This document shows, piece by piece, positions 48,631-62,569 of a DNA stretch of 64,000 bases. Below the pieces are notes generated by a model. The model did no database searches, was not told the DNA's origin, and saw nothing but the letters and a program-made list of their open reading frames with translations. Each line of letters opens with the position of its first letter. Position 1 is the stretch's first letter. The stretch spans positions 1,670,658 through 1,734,657 of the forward strand of contig VZSE01013243.1 in the NCBI GenBank assembly GCA_013398275.1, given 5' to 3'. This DNA is from Promerops cafer. Lineage: Eukaryota > Chordata > Aves > Passeriformes > Nectariniidae. A program made the position numbers and the translations under genes.

Positions 48631-51358
48631 TTTATTTTCAAGCTTACCAGAGGATATTTACAAACAATGGGGTGTATAAAAATATAAAAGTACTTGACAG
48701 TGTCATTTTGAGGCTATAAATTTTACATGAGCTTTTTTCTAGCATCACCATAGCACTATTGCTTGAACGAACGCAACTTAATTCATCTAGGGGTAAGGGT
48801 ATTAAACACTGTAACCTACTGCTGTCAAAGTCTGCAGTAAAGGTAGAAAAAAGGGAATAAAAAACTCAGCTATTTTTACTACTCTAGGAATTTTAAATGT
48901 AAATGATTTTTTTGGTTTCTTGACTACTAGCTGCTTGTGGCTTGTATTGTCTGGCCCCGTAAGTCTGCATATGATCAGGCAATCTCCTCCCAAGGCCAAC
49001 AGCATTATTTTCATTTTAATACAACTTCAAGAATAAATAGCTCATATAATATTTTGAAGCAGAGCAGACTTCATGGGGAGAGACAAAAGCCAGGCCTTCT
49101 ACTTCATTATTGTCCCCTACTTCCTCTATTCCTGTTGTGCTTTTTTAAGTGACTGAGCTGCTTTATTTCCTCCCTTAAAATAACACAAATAACAAACCCA
49201 CAGGTAAACCTGAAGTAACAGCTCAAGTAAAAAATCTGAAGTTTAAAACTAAACTGGATCTACATACTACAGTTAGGATGGAATATAGCAATGGCTTCAC
49301 TGACATTTGGTCACTTAAGCACTGGAAGTCGAAAACCAGCACTGCTTCCTTTGCCAAAAGCAGGCAAATACCAAACTACCAATGTCGGAGGTGATTGCTC
49401 TAGTTCCAGAGATGAAAAGCAGTGCCTCTTTGAACAATGAGTGCTGAAACTGTCCCTAAACAGGGTTAAGAATCCAGAGCTCAGCCTTTGCCAACACAGA
49501 CACCTACGAAATGCAGTGGCAGATAGATAAATGGCAATGGGAAAAGAAAAAGTGAGTTAAAGACCCAAACCTACCTGTGGGCACATCCTTCTGCAGCTGC
49601 CACTGACCACTGCTAGGTCACTGCTACTGCAAGCAGCTGCCAGCTCTGAACTATGTAACATTTTAGGTATATCTAACAACTTATAAATCTGCTCACCTGC
49701 TTCCTTACCTGAATAACAACAGTAGAAAAAAATACTTATCTACACACAAACAAAAAAAGAAAAATCTTTGTAGGAGAGAGGAGATACCCCAAAGCCTCTC
49801 AATGCCTTTGCAGTTCAAGCCTGTATCAGTATTTTAGAAATATTTCCAACTAAGCGCCAGTTAAGCAGCTTGGCACATCAGGGATGCATACAGCCATCCA
49901 GCACCTTCCAGCAGCACAACACTGTTATCCTACAAAAAAAGGATTTCCTTTTTGGTTTTTAAAATAAGACCAAAAAAACCTTCTTGCATTTGCATTTAGC
50001 ATTAAAGCCTCAACTTCTTTGAAATACCATTAACTTGAACTGTCCAAGGGAATAGTTTCCAAAGAACACTGCTGTTTCCCCTCTGCTGTGCCACAAGTCC
50101 AATTAGTGGTTGGGAATCCTTCAGTTGAGGCACGTGCACAGAAAGAACCGAGTTAGGAGTTGCTTTTGGACTCTTCATTCAGCTCTAACAGTTCTGAGCA
50201 CAGTAAAGAGGATGGGAGGGGCTGCAGGTTAAGGTGGGAAGGCAAAGTCCTTTCTCCTACAATCCAGCTGCCCTGGCAGAAGCAACAGGTGATGTGGTAT
50301 CCACTGTTACTTCTAGGTTTTGAGCAGAGTTAACATAACAAGCTAGCAGATTACAAACTACTCCTGATGTAAGTCCAAGGAACCTTAAAAAAATTAGAAA
50401 AATATTAGAAAAATTTTTAAATCTTCTTACTCAAAATGACAGAAGAAAGCTGCATGTATTTTTCCCTATTTTTCCACATCCTTCTGCTAGAAGCTGGTCT
50501 TCCAGAGTGAAAGGACATGCTACATCAAGTCTAGTGTGCTCTCTGTGCATTACTTGTGTAGTTTTAAGGCAGAATGCCTTTGGTGTGTATCAATGACATG
50601 CCAGCCTTGCACAGCAGCACACTGTTGTGGCTTATTGCTTTTTTTAACAGACGAAGTAAAAGGCTAGCACAGCTTTGATTGTCATCTCCTTAGACTGTCA
50701 GCCAGCATTTCAAGAGGAATGTAAGAAGTTACGGGATTTTCTTTTTTTCTTTTTTTTTTTGTTGCTATCTGTAAAAAGCTCAATTATGGCCAAGACACAC
50801 CTATTTAACTGTCTAAACAGCAGCAAATTATTCCTTCATCTCTGAATCTGTATTCAACTAAACCACCATGTTTTGCTTTAGCCAAGGTATTCTGTACTGA
50901 TTTCTTTATAGTCTCTTCACCATCCACAGTTTGAGAAACGAGAGATGCATCTAAGTAACAGAAAACAGTCCTCTATGGCCTAGTAAATAGGGATTAGAAA
51001 ACTATTACAAAACTCTTACTGCGTAGGCTATGAAAAAAACAAAAACCCTTGAAAAACACAAACCATTCAGTCTGTACACGCTACACCTCAGTAATGGCTT
51101 TGTAGCCACCCAGCTCGGTGAAATGTTACCCAACAGGGCTTTGTATCCCACTGTCCAGTAACTACTCAGAGTTAAAGTCAGGGATGGAGAAAAGCTTGCC
51201 AGACAACAGTCTATTCCCATGGTAATGCAGGATCCTCTGGGGCTTTACACACCAAACTATGTGTACAGCATTTGGAAAGAGCAATAGCTGTTCCAAAACT
51301 TATCTTCAGCTTCTGCCTGGAGTATCCTTCTTTGCTGCAATTTAGCATAATGAACAAA
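48631..51358 (-). other. PRKD3: PRKD3 3' UTR (putative)
   Basis: The region between the PRKD3 stop codon (51359-51361) and the first strong minus-strand AATAAA before NDUFAF7 (TTTATT on plus at 48631-48636). It shows no coding exon and no CR1. If this signal is used, the 3' UTR is about 2.7 kb. Nearer, weaker signals cannot be excluded. Confidence 0.5.
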
Positions 51359-54300
51359 TCAAGGGTCTTCTTCCATGTCATCTGGATTAGGAGCCATAAT
51401 GAAGTGCTGGGGGTACTCGAGGTTGTGTTCGTAAGCGTGTTCTTTCCAGCGTGCATCGTCGCTCTCGTGGGTAATGTAACGCTCTCCAATGCGTGTTTCA
51501 AATTCTCTGAGGTCAAGCCAAGTCTGATAATCCTAAGGAGTAAAAGAGATTTAAGGAAGCAGTTTTAAGAAACAGCAGCACTACATTCCCACAGATAAGT
51601 TCTGCAGTTTGTGTCCATTTAGCCACAAGATATAAACAACAAGATCTGTTAAAAAATACCCCACACAAAAAAATGCACAAAAAACCAACAACAACAAAAA
51701 AAAAGCAAACACCCTCCCACAAAATACCCCAACAATGTCCACAAAGAATAGTACAAAATTAAATAGACTAGTATCTAAGGTTGTCAAAGCAGTAGATAAA
51801 CCGACTACAAGTTACGGCACACACCAGGCTGTGTGTCCACTTCAGCACTGAACAAACAATGTTTGTCTCCATGCTGATTTCACAAGGCTCCATGCACTCA
51901 TCACTGCCCACAGTCAGCGGGGAAGCCAGAAGAGTAAACCCATGTTGTTGTCAGATAGAAAGGAAAAGGTGGGAGAGACAGTAAGACAAATTTCCCTTGA
52001 GGAAAGAAGCCATTCATACATGGTCAGAACCCCTGAGCACATCAAATGTAAAGCTAAAACCAGAAATGCTCAAGCCTTCATGAATGCTTGTTAACAGAAT
52101 GTGACACTTGCAGTTTTCATAAGCCTCTGAAAGATTTCAGCCAAAAAAATTATTCACCCATTATAAACATACTGAAAAAGGCAGATGGGTTTACCTGTAA
52201 CCATGGGTGACTAAGGGATTTGTCAACACTGAAACGTTTTCTCATCTTCACTTGAAGCAAATTGTTTATTAAATCAATGGCTGAAAAAGAAGAACAAAAA
52301 TTGTATTGTTTAAATACTAATCACCTCTATCATCATTCACATGCTGCAGTAGAAATTATTTTTTATATGTGAGTGTATCCTACACTGAACTCCTTTAAAT
52401 TTAACCAAGTTCTTGAATTTTATATTTAGGTTTGCTTATATGTGGCTACAATATAGGTATGGGGTAAGTTCTCCCTACTTCTGATGGAAACACTAAAAGC
52501 TTTACCGTGTTATTTGTTAATCTTTTTCCCTACTGATTTTTGTCATTTTCAGATATGCCTAAAAAGCTTGAGCATAATCCTGTGTCGCACAATTATATAG
52601 GTACTTCCACTATTGTATACTTTTGTATGTGTTCTTCAACATCTACCTGTGTCTTAATCATGTATTACCAAACATGATAACATACAACCAAAGCTGACAC
52701 TGGAAAGCTCTAGAGACCAGCCTTGTAAACTTCTAGGTTGTTCAGACCTGACACTTGAATCCATACTTCCTAATGTGCAAACTAAAATTCCAGATTGAAC
52801 TTTGAACCGTTTCTGTGATTATAGCTCAGATAAAATATACCAGCATTCAGCAAATACCCACACATGAATTAACTTTCCTTGGGGACTTCTGGGAAGTGTC
52901 AGATTAGTCATCCCACTCATCATGCATGAGATTCGTTTTTCTTGCTAAATCTCCTGACTGAAAATAATCTAAAGCATTATATTTCACAATTAATCTTTCA
53001 CAATTATATTTACCTCATATTTATCCACTTTGGCATAGTCTACTAAACTCAAACTATCAGTAATTTTCACACTCCTTCCTACATGAACCTTGACGTTTAA
53101 GCATTTGAATGTGTTACCTACATACACAACCATTCTAATAGAGAAAATTAATTTCTTTACCTTCACTAGAAATTTCCTTCCAAGGATTTGGTGGGTACAT
53201 AAATGCTGCATTTTGAATCTGATCATTGATATCCTCATCTTCATTAAACGGGAATGTACCACTGAGGCTCACGTAGACGATAACTCCTACTGACCACATG
53301 TCCAGGGAGCGGTTGTAGCCCTTGCTCCGGAGCACTTCAGGGGCAAGGTACGCAGGAGTGCCCACCACAGAGCGCCGGAAAGACTTCTCACCGATGATGC
53401 GTGCGAAGCCAAAGTCACACAGCTTCACCTGCAACAGCAGCACATTTTCAACTGAGAAATCTCTGCTTGATTTCACACTCTTTCTGCCATCACTTAAACA
53501 CTGTATGTATGCAAACAGACACAAAACCCCACGTACACCAGTCCATTAAGGTTTTATGTTGCTGGGTTTGCGGCACGCAGATCAGCCACGCTTCAGATCA
53601 AGACCTGAACTGGCCCTGCGCAGGCTCAGGTCTGAGGCAGTTTGTGTATTACACGGCCACAAGTGTGCAAATGAGGAAAAAATATCTTGATTCCAAACCC
53701 AGCTCATTTTCAGAAGTGAATCCTCACTCTTGAAAGGTACAGAACCAAAGTTAAAAATGCACACAAATCCCAGCCAAATCACATTTCTCTTAATCATATT
53801 CCAGAAGCTGGAGGCTTTGGCTACAGGGAAGTCAAACAAAGAGTTTTAGCTTGAACTCAGACCCAGCCAGCTCTTGACAGAATATCCCAATAAAATGCAT
53901 TAACAGCTGGCACATGCACTGATGCTCAAGTCTTCGTGATACTGCAACAGTTCCTTAACTTGAACACAGCAGGCACTTGTGGAGATAAAAGGATCCAGAT
54001 CAAGTCCAGCATGTAATCCCAAGTCAATAAGCCCTCCTCAGAGTATAAGAAAGGGCAATGCATTAAAGGCACTTAGTGAGACAAGGGGAAAAAAAAGAGA
54101 CAACTACAATACATGCAGTTCAAGTAATTCTAGAAGTCAGTTGAAAATCCCACAAGAGGTTTCTTTTCAAGCACCAGTGTCGATATTGCTTTAAAAAAAC
54201 CCCAATGAATCGTAATTAAAAGCATTGTTTAATTTTCACTCACTTGAGGGAATGGTTCTGCTGATGCTAGTAGTACATTTTCTGGTTTTAAATCACAGTG

Positions 54301-57300
54301 CACAATATTCTTGAAGTGTAAATTCCTCAAAGCAACAAGTATCTACCAAGCGAAAGAACACTTTCAGAACATATTCAAGCAGATCAGAAGACAAAAGACA
54401 ACACACACTAACCAATACAGCAATTTTTATCAACATAGTCCTCAAGAACTAACCCATATATACTGTGCAAGTCCTGTTTTTTCAGCCTACCAAAACTTGA
54501 AAACAAGGGGGTTTATTTTCCCCAACCTTTTTTCCCCCCTCTCCTCCTCTATCTTTTTGAACACTTACTGTTTTGACATTCATCTTTAGATGTCTGTAAT
54601 GTTATGTCTTGGGAAAGAAGGGCCAAAAAAATTAACATAATTAACATTCAAAGTTCTTTCTTGTTTATTCAGCTTTCATTAAATGTGCAGCTCTCTACGC
54701 TGTCTCTTTTAAATAACAATACAGAAAACCCCTTCTCCAAATTCTCATCTTATAGTTACAAAACCCAAATCTAGCCGTTCCTCTCAAAGCAGAGGAACTG
54801 ACTGCTCACCTGAGTGACCATGAACTTAGTTATTCGTTCTGGAAGTCGACTTTTCTCACTGGAAAGAATCATCTCTAGCATGTCCCCATGCAGCTTTTCC
54901 ATCACAACAAAGACCCGTTCTGGGGTTTCAAACATACATTCCAGGTTCACAATCCCAGGGTGGTGCAAATTCTAAAACAAAGTAGCATAGGTACATCACT
55001 AAAATAAAACAGCATGAAATATCCTGAATTACACAGAAATGTTGACCACAAATCAAAAAAAAACCACTTAAATAGATACAGGTTAAAAAAATATCTGAGG
55101 AAAGAATCTAGCTTGAAAAAGATGTCAACCCATGAAACATGCCCAACTACTAAGGATAACTTGTTTAATACAATTTAGCTGCAATGATTAATTTTACAGT
55201 TGATGCATGTTCTGTACTCAAGTTACCGAGTATAAGAATAATACTCAAAGATTGAGGGGCCAGTAGTGGAAAACAGCAGAAAATAATACTGAGGGAGACA
55301 ACATGGAGCCAAAGTACATGGCTTTAGTGGGATCCCCTACAGCAGGGTAGATATCACCCCCAAGTTATTAACTCTACCAAGTACTCAGGAGTTCCTGCTT
55401 TTATAAGATTCCATCTTCAGAAAGTACTCAAAAATCACAGATGTAAATTTAAAAATCAATTCAGAACACTTACACACAATACAAAATCTCATTAATGGTC
55501 TATTTAAGACAAAACTCCAACATGATTCCAAAACACTTTTATACCTGGAGAATGGCTACTTCATTACGAAGCTGACTTTCCTGTTTAGTTGGAAACCTCA
55601 TCTTGTCAATGACTTTGATAGCCACATCCCTTCCAGTCTTCCTATGTTTTCCTAAACAGAAAGTCAGTGTCAGCCATCAAAAGGTAGAAGCAATTCATAG
55701 CCATTAAACATTACAGCAATAATTCCTCTTGGGGGAAACTACTATATTCTGTCAAGTGTACAATATTACCATGTTTATATTTAGAATTGCAAATGGTATT
55801 TGAGTAAAAGAAGTGATCAGCCTCCACAGGAATTCTGTAGTTTAAACTTAAACCAGTTACCACTCTGCTGTCAGGTACACACACACTGACATTAGATGTA
55901 TTGGGTGAAGTTTTTGTTTGTGCAAGGGACTTGCACATGAGCAAGTAATAACCACACCACAGAATATTGCCTCTCCTGTAAAAACAACAAAAATTCAAGG
56001 ACAAAGTGAAGACAGATCTACAAACCCACTCCAGTGGTTTCATACTTTCATGGGCTCCACGTGCACAGGAAATTACACACCTAATATTCTATGGGAACAT
56101 GATAGTGATTATGTGCCCCAAAGAACAGCCAACACATTTAACACCCGGGGCAGTTTGCTGTGATCAAAAAGCTCTAAAAGGCTGTGGTAAGTAAAGGTGG
56201 TAAGAAAAACACCATGCTGACAGCACCATGTATTATTCTGTGCTGCAACCTGCATCAGCTACATGAGAAGCATTCTGCAACATGCAGGGAGGGGGCTGTG
56301 TCCAGGGCTAAGTGAGGAGCTGTTAATGCTTCCCCAGCTTCTTCACAGCTACTGAACTGGTTTCTTTCAGTCACATCAGAGAGGTTAATGGGATCACACA
56401 CTGCAAGACCTTGGGAATCTGAGACATTTAATACTAAACTAGGACAGAACAGTAAGTCTGCACCAAAGTGTCATTATCTGCTCAGTGAAGGGTTTGGAAG
56501 CCATTTTAGGAGAAGGGGCGACATACACAGCTACAGTGCAAGTGGCACAGAAGGTTCTACCAGCACTGCTGTGGGGAGCCTACCTACACCTCAGCAGCCA
56601 GCAGCCAGCCTCCCTGCTGCTCCCTGGTCAGCCCTGGTGGCCAGGGCTTAGGCAGGGCACAGGAACCGCTCCACAGGCTGCTGTGCCAAGCAACTCCTGC
56701 ACCCACCTTTAACATCATCAAGAATAAAGGGCTTATCTTCACCAGATGAAGGAAATTATATTGAAGTGTCACACAAATACAATCAATTACAAATTAGATG
56801 CAAAACACAGATGGCAAATGCTAGATTGCTAAAGCAAACCAGCCCATCTAACGAAACACCTAACTACACAAGCTAGACTACAGCTAAAACTTGCCCATGA
56901 AGAGTAACAGAAAAGCAGCTTGAAAATTCCTTTTGTTAAACAAAACACAACCAGCCAGTTTTCAGTGCAAGTTTTACATCAGTAAGAAAATGTCAAGAGT
57001 AGTTTTTTTCTGTCTCCCTTTTTGAGATCTTTTAAACTAATCAAAGTTTGAAAGGAAAAGCAGAAGGAAACTGTTCTCACTGATGCAGGAGTTGGATATA
57101 TATATCCTATAACTTTTGATTTGCAATTTTGGAAATGTTTGTCAATAATAAGGGACACAAAAAATACAACAAAAAATAAAAATCCAATCCAAACCCCACA
57201 ACAATGGAAACAACTTAATTTTTCCATTCATTGTTACCATTATTTCAGTATGACTACACAGGTGTGGATAAGCCAATATCAGAAGTTACCACATCTAGCC

Positions 57301-60300
57301 TCCACAAATACCAGCAACAATTAAGCAGTGTGTAGAGCCAGCAAAACCACAGCCTTTTATATTGTCCTTTCATACTCTTTCAGATTGTGATTTTATATTA
57401 AGAAGTAAGCATATCCTATATATTTTAAGCCCTCGTTCAGTAAAAAAATATTTAATGAAAGCTTTTTGTAAGTGTTTATTACACTTACAAGCACTTGTAA
57501 GCATTGAATCATGCAAAATACCAAGCTGAAATTTATCTACAAGGTAATTTAGGAAAAATAAAATCCAATCATTAAAATAAGTGTCTGCATTAGTTAATTT
57601 CTATTCATAAGAGAGGGAGGACATTTTGATTCACACTGCGCTTTAAGAGGGGGCAAAAAACCTGACCTCTTTCAAGAGTGATGTAAAACCACACCAAACT
57701 GTATTTCCACCAAGCAGTTCAGAAGTAATAAAGTATCTAACTACACAATTGGCACACAGAAAAATCATGGCCACAGTACTTCCTGATTAGAAAGAAAACG
57801 TGAAGCACAAAGATTACCACTTGTAAATCATTACTTATGACTTTTTCTTTCTTTCCAGATTTATGGTCTGTGGTTTTCTCAACACTTGAGATATAACATG
57901 AGATTAAAAAAAAAGAGAGAGATAGAAACAGAGTTCATATGCATTTCTAGTATTTCTTCTTTTTTTGTGATTACATACTAAAAACAAGTTATATGCTGCA
58001 ACAGAAGGTTTTAAAAACTAGGTGATAATACTAGACCTGAAACCTAGGCCTAACAATCTTGGCAAAGAATACCTCTTTCTACTTTACCCTGCTGACAGAG
58101 ATTTGTCCACATCAAATATGTCAATAATATGTTCACATCCATACTGTCAAGCCATAAACTATGTGTTTTTCTAATTGCTTTTGGCCACATCTCTCAGGTG
58201 TCATTCAAAACAGGTATAGCTGACAGAAAATGTATGACTGCTAATACTGTAAAATACAAACAACAGTGATAGAATTTGCAATTTAAAAAAATCATTAAAC
58301 ATGGCCAAATTGGATTGCTTGGTATTTAACTGTGGTCAAAATGCAATGCATATTCTAAAGTGATTAGGATGCCAATGCAAAACTGTAAATGCAAGAACTT
58401 AATTGTAAGAAATACTGTACACAAAACTGCAGAGATACACAGCAAAGTAATCCAAACATAACTTTTAACAAGATAAACTTCACCTAGACATTCTAGATAC
58501 AGCTAAGTAAGTATGAAAAGGATAATTTTATCAAGCAGACATTCTACCTTAATAAATGCATAATGGAATATAATGCAATTTACCTCCATATACAATACCA
58601 AACTGACCAGAACCCAGCACTTCATCAGCAAATATTTGGTACACAGAGCTGATATCCTAATGCATGAAAAAAAGAAATCACAAATATCAGGAGTCATTAA
58701 AATGTTCAGGACAGCATTAGTTATTACTGGCTAGGCTGTAATTATATTTGGCATTAATCAAATTCTGTAAAAGGTACCATCATTACACTGAGGAGTGGGA
58801 AAACACAACAAACTTTTCCTGAAGAGGATCTACTGAGCTGCACCAAAGGCAAGGACATACATTCAATAAAAACTAACAGCCATGGCAGGTAAGGAGGTTA
58901 CTTCCCACATATAACATGGACTTTTTACCTACAGTGCTCTGGTGTTGCTTCCTCATCCAGATACTGCTATTACCAATTACTCTGTAATACTCAGATAAAC
59001 AAATACCACTGTAATACAATGCACATGACTCACCACGTTCTCCTGGACTTGGCAATTTGAAACAGAGATGCTTAGAGACAATTCTTCTGCAATAAAGAAG
59101 ATAAAGTCAAGTAAGTAAATAAAAAGGGCAGACTTTTTCTAAAAAGAGTGTAAAAATTAAAATCAACAAAAACCCTTTACTGACTGCTAACCCAGTATTG
59201 GTGAAGTGATTTTTAGTGCTGTTTTGCAGAAACTTCATACTCTGGAACTCATTAGATAAATAACCCTGGAAGTTTTGCTGGGATTATTTGTCTTTTTTTG
59301 TCCTATTCCTGATTACAAAAACAGTAGAACAATACAAGTGCGCACACAATAGACAGCTGGAGAACCAAAAGCAATAGCAATTGTATCATAGTTCATTAAA
59401 TGAATAACAATTCCTGGTAGCAATAAAGAAAAATACAGGTAAGAGGAGCAGGCAGATCCCTCATAGTCAAATGAATGTGGTTTCTTATCTTAGCACCAAG
59501 ATATACAGAATTAATGCATAAGAGAAGGAAACAAATCAAAGAAACCAAGTAACAGAATAACTGATAATTAAAAAAGCAATAAAGCCCATAATATAGAAAA
59601 AAAAATCTTTGTTTCATGGATAAAGTACAGAAGCATATCAATCCTTGGAACATAAGGGCACATTCAGGAAGTGTAATTTCCAAGTAAATGTATCAGATAA
59701 AGAATTCTTCAGTCTGCAGCAGACATTGACATGAATTTTTCATTACAGGAAGAACATTGATGCATGGGCAAGAAGAGATATACCAAGGAAGGCAGGAAAT
59801 ACCCCTCTCTTTTGATTTCCAAGGCCAAAGTAAAGCATCCCAGACTAACAGACATCTACCACGTGGAGTCTGTCTCTCTGAAGGCATTCCAGACCCAACT
59901 GGCCATGTTCATGCGTAACCTGGACACTGACTTGTCAGTGGGGTTGGACTGGATGATCTCCAGAGGTCCCTTCCAACCCTAACAATTCTGTGATATTATA
60001 TTAACTTAAAGAAAAAAAAAAGAATGAATTCATCTACCAGGCAGATAGAAAACACACTACAGACTTACTAGCACTTTGAAAAGAGCCTTTATTATCCTAA
60101 AGAGAATTTAGAGAAAAACGATGTCTGATTTTTGCTACCTGTGTTTTATCTCAGAGCAGAAATCTACAGAGAGAAGACAGGAACAAATACTAATTCTCAA
60201 AGACACCCTGAGGTCTGCAGCTGAAATATGAACTCTAAGTCTTGCATATGCCTACTCATTATTGACTATAGTCAAGTCAGTACTGAAGTAACCGTACAGA

Positions 60301-62569
60301 ACACAAGAGAAAACAATAAAGAAGTCAGACAAAAAATTTCCTAAGGTCAACAAAAACTGCTGCAAGGTAAATAGAAAATAAAGATACAGTTTTTGAAAGT
60401 GTTTAACAGAACACACTGAACCCTTGTCCACAGATGGCTACAGAATACAAAATAACTCAGAGATAAAGAATGAGTTATTCCTTCCAAATAAATGCATTTT
60501 TCTAGTGTCTGAAATGTGCAAGAGTAAGGGCTAAGAAGCAGTCACTTCTAAAGAAATTAGTAATGCCACAATTCAATATGTAATCTACAGCAGATAAACA
60601 GCTTTCTCTTTCATTTTAGCTCAGAATCACCCCACAAAGAAACACCCCACCCCAAACACCAGGTACGTGGTTACAAAGGATTCTTTGCCATGGGTCAGAC
60701 TGGAAGAACATCCTCATTTCTAACTACCTCTGGCCACAATGTGGTATATAATAACTACATAGTGCCTTGTGGACACTTTCACACTACAAATTCCCTGCTG
60801 CTGCAAGTATTTCAAGCACTAGCAATGTCTCCCTCCTCCTTTCGGTTTTTTCATTTAAAAGACCATATTTGAGACTTTTTTAAACTAAAATTAACTTATC
60901 TTAAAGGCTGTTGAGATACACTTCATGATTCACAAGGTGTAGGAAGAAGAGGGATGAACAGACATTTTGTGGCCTTCTGAGAGTTTCAAAACCCAACCTG
61001 AGCTGTCTAAAAATATGTAAATGCCACTCCCCTACTCACAGTGGTCTCTTATACTCCTACAATCCTAAACATACTAAAATACTTCCTCTCTGCATCTACC
61101 AATACAGGTCTATTCCCTACCAATGTCAATAAAATGTTATTATTTATATCTGAAAAACTACTTGTTTTGGAAAAATCAAGTGTCTTTGCAAGTCTGTCAG
61201 CAACAGTAAGCCTTAGGAGCTAGAAAACAAAAAGAGTTTTGGAGTATACCTAAGGAGATATATATGTGTGTGTGTATATATATATATGAAACTAAAAATT
61301 ACATACCAAAAGTGGCATTTCATGTATATATAAAGCCAGGTATGAGGTACCATCTCACAGACATGTTTCTTCACTGTAATTAAATACCAATGCCAGTAGT
61401 GGCATTTCATAGTTTACTATTTTAGACTATTGCTGTATTCACAGAAAGTGCCTTTACCTCAGACTAGCACTTACATGTTCTTAACTGTTGCTGATGCAGA
61501 GTAGTCTGATATCAGAGACAGAGAAACTGATCTCAGAATCTCCTGCAAAAGAAAATTTTACTGCAAGGAGATTAAAGAGTAGCTGGAATTCAAAAGGAAA
61601 CTAAAAAAGTGAAAGCATATCTCAGTACAGAATGAGAATGAATGTTGTTGCAATAAGCAAGATTTCTTAAAAGAAAGAAAACAATATATAAGTTTAGTAG
61701 AGCCTTGATAATGGATATAAACCTATGCCAGAGGAAAAAAGGGAGGGATGGTGCATAAAAAGAAGAACAGGGTACGTTTTGTAACTACCCACAGCTCAGA
61801 AAAAGTTTTTTACATCACTGATGGTATTTACTTTGCAACACTAACTCCTTTTCTTCTCCTTAGCTACTGACATCTCATAGAATTTTAAAAATATACATAC
61901 ATATAGATGCTAACATCAAAAAACATCCAAATTTAGTTCCTTCAAAGTGTATGCATAATCTGAATATATTTATTTAATTATGTATATTAGAAATATCTAA
62001 TCTGTGCTCCCTTTTTACATCTGTGTGTGTGTTCTTAGTGCTCCCACAATAAAACTCTGCATTCTGCATTCATATTGTAAATCTGATTCTTTACTACTTT
62101 CTGCTACAACAGATTAAAGGACTTGCCCACCCTCCACAAACCTGAGGGTTACTTTTTAGACACTCATGGAAAACGATGAACCCAATTCAATCAACAGACA
62201 ACACTTCACTGTAAATAAGCACTTTGCCCAAAGGAATCACTACCATCAGCAGCTTCAGCATATGAACAAGAGTGCCTTGTCTGCCTGCTTACTGTGATCT
62301 TTTCCTTGTCCTGCAGCAGTGCAAACGCTAGGTTGAGGAGTGACTGGCATCAAGGCCTGGCGAATGGCTTTCTCCCAGCCCTGAGCTACGTCAAGTCCAA
62401 CTCCAGAGGCAGCAAGAACTGGACTGTGATGAGTGCTGCCATTGTTCTCGCCAACAAAGTACACCATCGTGTCAGTGATGATCTCAAAACAGTAGGGGTT
62501 GCTGCCCTGCACCACGTGTGAAAAATCTCGAGGCTGAGTCACCTGGAGAATTTCTGAAAGTGGAATTTC
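51359..62569 (-). CDS. PRKD3: PRKD3 (protein kinase D3), C-terminal half; 5' end beyond window
   Basis: Protein kinase D3 is a diacylglycerol/PKC-regulated Ser/Thr kinase of the CAMK group acting at the Golgi, plasma membrane and nucleus. Nine exons give the last 432 residues (full length about 890): 62293-62569, 59035-59087, 58584-58656, 55545-55651, 54810-54971, 54244-54342, 53161-53428, 52195-52280, 51359-51532 (TGA). Phases agree at every junction. The first exon is the second half of the PH domain (CFEIITDTMVYFVGENNG). The kinase parts are all present: GSGQFG, VAIKVIDK, HCDLKPEN, CDFGFARI, the activation loop with both serines (SFRRSVVGTPAYLAPE) and DMWSVGV. The end, NPDDMEEDP, is the PKD3-type tail without the PDZ ligand of PKD1/2. 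The N-terminal C1 domains are outside the window, to the right of 64000. The 1.4 kb from 62570 to the edge is intron, in which I see nothing else. Confidence 0.95.
53161..53428 (-). CDS. PRKD3: PRKD3 exon with DFG and activation loop
   Basis: A 268-bp exon encoding VKLCDFGFARII, the activation loop with two serines of the SFRRS motif (the trans-/autophosphorylation sites of the PKD family), the APE-type motif (LAPEVL) and kinase subdomain IX (DMWSVG), ending at KEISSE. All catalytic residues are intact. Confidence 0.95.
57466..57490. repeat. small perfect hairpin in PRKD3 intron
   Basis: TTGTAAGTGT and ACACTTACAA form a 10-bp perfect inverted repeat around a 5-base loop (TTATT). It lies in the intron between the exons at 55545-55651 and 58584-58656. 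Probably chance. Confidence 0.6.
59760..59996 (+). repeat. CR1-type LINE 3' end in PRKD3 intron
   Basis: The right end is the classic terminus: 'GGGTTGGACTGGATGATCTC', 'CAGAGGTCCCTTCCAACCCT', AACAATTCTGTGATATT. The left part ('AAGGCATTCCAGACCCAACT', 'AACCTGGACACTGACTTGTC') is diverged and the 5' limit is uncertain. It is antisense to PRKD3. Confidence 0.85.
61257..61287. repeat. TA/TG dinucleotide microsatellite
   Basis: ATATATATGTGTGTGTGTA followed by TATATATATATAT in a PRKD3 intron. A compound simple repeat, likely polymorphic. Confidence 0.85.
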
